A stretch of DNA of 64,000 bases from Palauibacter sp965222475. Lineage in GTDB: Bacteria > Gemmatimonadota > Gemmatimonadetes > Palauibacterales > Palauibacteraceae. Positions 62,290-64,000 of the stretch are shown piece after piece (within the stretch, counting starts at the first letter, position 1; every line of letters begins with the position of its first letter). The stretch covers positions 434,001-498,000 of the forward strand of contig NZ_CBDCUB010000002.1 of the NCBI RefSeq assembly GCF_965222475.1, written 5' to 3'. A program made the position numbers and the translations under genes. The notes under the pieces were generated by a model, which was not told where the DNA came from, did not search any database, and saw only the letters and a program-made list of their open reading frames with translations.

Positions 62290-63279
62290 ATGGCGGCAAG
62301 CGAAGACAACCAGAGACGGATCCTCACGCAGATCGCCCCGATTTCGTGGGAGCACCCGGCGGACCGGGCGGCCCTCAACGCGCTGCGCAGGATTCCGGGG
62401 TTCGACCTCGTCCTGCGCAAGATCTTCGCGCTGTTCGGGGAGCGCGCGCTCAGGCTCGCCTTCAAGGCGAACGCCGTGCGGACATCGGAGAAGCAGTACG
62501 CCTGGATCCACGCGCGGCTGGCCCGCGTATGCGAAGTCCTGGACCTGGAGAATCCGCCGGAGTGCTACATCTCGCAGACCCCGATCGTGAACGCGGGCGC
62601 CGTCGGCTTCGGGGAGCCGTTCATCGTCCTCAATTCCTCCATGCTCGAGGTGCTCTCGGAGGACGAGGTCGAGGCCGTGCTGGGTCACGAGGTCGGACAC
62701 ATCCTCTCCGGCCACGTGTTCTACCGGACGCTGCTCATCCTGATCTTCAAACTGGTCCTCGTCCGCTACACGCTCGCCGGCCTCGCGCTCGGACCGATCC
62801 TCATGGCCCTCTGGGAGTGGTACCGGAAGAGCGAACTCTCCTCGGACCGCGCCGGGGTGCTCGCGGTGCAGAACCCCCGGGTCACGATGTCGGCGCTGAT
62901 GCAACTCGCGGGCGGCACCCGGGGCGTCGACCTCGACCTCGACGAGTTCATCGCCCAGTCGGACGAATACCGTGAGGGCGGCGATCTCCTCGACGCGGTC
63001 TACAAGATCCTCAACGTGCTCGGCCAGACGCACCCGTTCGCGGTCATGCGCGTCGCGGAACTGCGGGACTGGATCGAAGGCGGCGAGTACGAGCGCATCC
63101 TCTCGGGCGAGTACCAGCGTCGCGGCGAGAAGGACGACCGCCCCTATCGCGAGGATCTGAAGGAGGCGATGACGGGCTACCAGGAGGGCGCCCGCGAGAT
63201 CTTCGACGAGGTGGACGCCGCGGTCGACCGGCTGCGCGACCGGATCTCGGAGACGTTCCGGGGCCGCAAGGAACGCTAG
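62290..63279 (+). CDS. M48-family zinc metalloprotease, membrane-linked
   Basis: 329 residues. The zinc motif H133EVGH137 is followed by a hydrophobic span at about 148-176, and the third ligand is probably Glu182 in KSELSSDRAG. This matches HtpX/Ste24-like peptidases that trim membrane or envelope proteins. No N-terminal membrane helices of classic HtpX are seen. The C-terminal helix-rich tail (about 270-329) is charged and might be a coiled coil. Substrate unknown. Confidence 0.82.
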   Translation: MAASEDNQRRILTQIAPISWEHPADRAALNALRRIPGFDLVLRKIFALFGERALRLAFKANAVRTSEKQYAWIHARLARVCEVLDLENPPECYISQTPIVNAGAVGFGEPFIVLNSSMLEVLSEDEVEAVLGHEVGHILSGHVFYRTLLILIFKLVLVRYTLAGLALGPILMALWEWYRKSELSSDRAGVLAVQNPRVTMSALMQLAGGTRGVDLDLDEFIAQSDEYREGGDLLDAVYKILNVLGQTHPFAVMRVAELRDWIEGGEYERILSGEYQRRGEKDDRPYREDLKEAMTGYQEGAREIFDEVDAAVDRLRDRISETFRGRKER

Positions 63280-63318
63280 CCCGTTGCCGGGCGGGCGCTC
63301 GCCCGTCATCCTGCCGCC

Positions 63319-64000
63319 ATGAACCTTCTGATCATCGGGAGCGGCGGCCGCGAGCACGCGATCGCCGACTGTCTGCGGCGAGACGCCCCCGACGCCACGA
63401 TCCATGCGGCGCCCGGCAATCCGGGCATGCGGGGCACGGCCGAACTCGTCGACATCCCGGCCGGAGACATCCACGCGCTGGTCGAGTTCTCCGTCGAGCA
63501 CCGCGTCGATCTCACCGTCGTCGGGCCGGAAACGCCGCTCGCCGCGGGGATCGTGGACCGTTTCCGGGAGGCCGGGCTTCCGGTGTTCGGGCCGGACCGC
63601 GCCGGGGCCCGGCTGGAAGCTTCGAAAGCCTTCGCCAAGCGGCTCATGCGCGAGCGGGGGGTGCCCACCGCCGACCACGAGACGTTCGACGATCCCGAAG
63701 CCGCGCTGGACTACGTCTCGGGTCACGACGAGCCGCTCGTGGTCAAGGCCTCCGGACTCGCCGCCGGGAAGGGCGCCATCGCCTGCGAGTCGCGTGCGGA
63801 GGCGCGGACCGCCATCCGGGAGATGATGATCGGAGGCAGGTTCGGCGAGGCGGGCGCACGCGTCGTGATCGAAGAGTTCATGCGGGGCGTCGAGTTGTCC
63901 GTCTTCTTCGTCGCGGACGGGGAGCGGGCGGTTCCCCTCCTCACCTCGAGGGACTACAAGCGGGTGGGAGACGGAGATCGCGGACTCAACACCGGGGGGA
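63319..64000 (+). CDS. purD: Phosphoribosylamine-glycine ligase (3' end missing)
   Basis: Second step of purine synthesis. 227 codons are seen before the window ends. MNLLIIGSGGREHAIADCL is the GARS start, GPETPLAAGI near 72-81 and KASGLAAGKGA in the ATP-grasp domain are typical, and DYKRVGDGDRGLNTGG closes the visible part. The ATG at 63319 lies 39 bases after the protease gene, which suggests a joint transcript. Confidence 0.95.
   Translation, partial: MNLLIIGSGGREHAIADCLRRDAPDATIHAAPGNPGMRGTAELVDIPAGDIHALVEFSVEHRVDLTVVGPETPLAAGIVDRFREAGLPVFGPDRAGARLEASKAFAKRLMRERGVPTADHETFDDPEAALDYVSGHDEPLVVKASGLAAGKGAIACESRAEARTAIREMMIGGRFGEAGARVVIEEFMRGVELSVFFVADGERAVPLLTSRDYKRVGDGDRGLNTGG

Overview
The window is about two-thirds G+C or richer and is packed with genes, many overlapping by 1 to 20 bases. 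All but the last three genes lie on the minus strand. The sequence shows a diderm bacterium: it has a BamD-like outer-membrane assembly lipoprotein, Tat and Sec lipoproteins, UDP-glucuronate/UDP-xylose sugar enzymes, and remnants of a surface beta-barrel protein. The very long SecA and RpoB, the zinc-type ribosomal proteins and the surface-protein remnants fit a high-GC lineage such as Gemmatimonadota. That placement is a guess from memory of families, not something the sequence proves.

Layout (the minus-strand genes are transcribed from high to low coordinates). 1-8430 is an accessory stretch: a DmdA/GcvT-like methyltransferase cut by the window edge, a Tat-exported NAD-dependent epimerase, an orphan PIN ribonuclease, fragments of surface-protein genes, an in-frame chimera of a sulfotransferase start and a surface-protein tail, a 1050-residue multi-domain glycosyltransferase, an aminotransferase and a cupredoxin lipoprotein. 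8441-20047 holds secA, nadD, bamD, a TPR lipoprotein, a polyprenyl-phosphate-type glycosyltransferase, UDP-xylose synthase, UDP-glucose dehydrogenase, a second epimerase, hemB and hemD. 20044-54766 is a largely unbroken run of translation and transcription genes. In transcription order it reads tRNA-Thr, tRNA-Tyr, tuf, rpmG, secE, nusG, rplK, rplA, rplJ, rplL, rpoB, rpoC, rpsL, rpsG, fusA, tuf, then the S10, spc and alpha gene sets, ending in rplQ, a membrane protein of unknown function and rpmB. 54799-60747 holds cysS, a secreted unknown protein, a DUF1232 protein, glmS and glmM. 61004-64000 is on the plus strand and holds a cystathionine gamma-synthase-like enzyme, an M48 metalloprotease and the start of purD.

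The core run joins the beta, str, S10, spc and alpha operons in one orientation. I see two good sigma70-type promoters in it: one before tRNA-Thr and one between rpoC and rpsL. The second lies upstream of a strong intrinsic terminator, so the str operon appears to start with a short leader that can be attenuated. The two tuf genes are indistinguishable wherever I compared them, and the match stops within a few dozen bases of the coding ends, which suggests ongoing gene conversion.

I found no CRISPR array, insertion sequence, prophage or recognisable new defence system. The least ordinary features are the chimeric and decayed genes at 2646-3663, the four-gene overlapping cluster at 3082-8430, the str leader, several hairpins between ribosomal genes, and short tandem repeats at the rpsM and rpsD gene ends.
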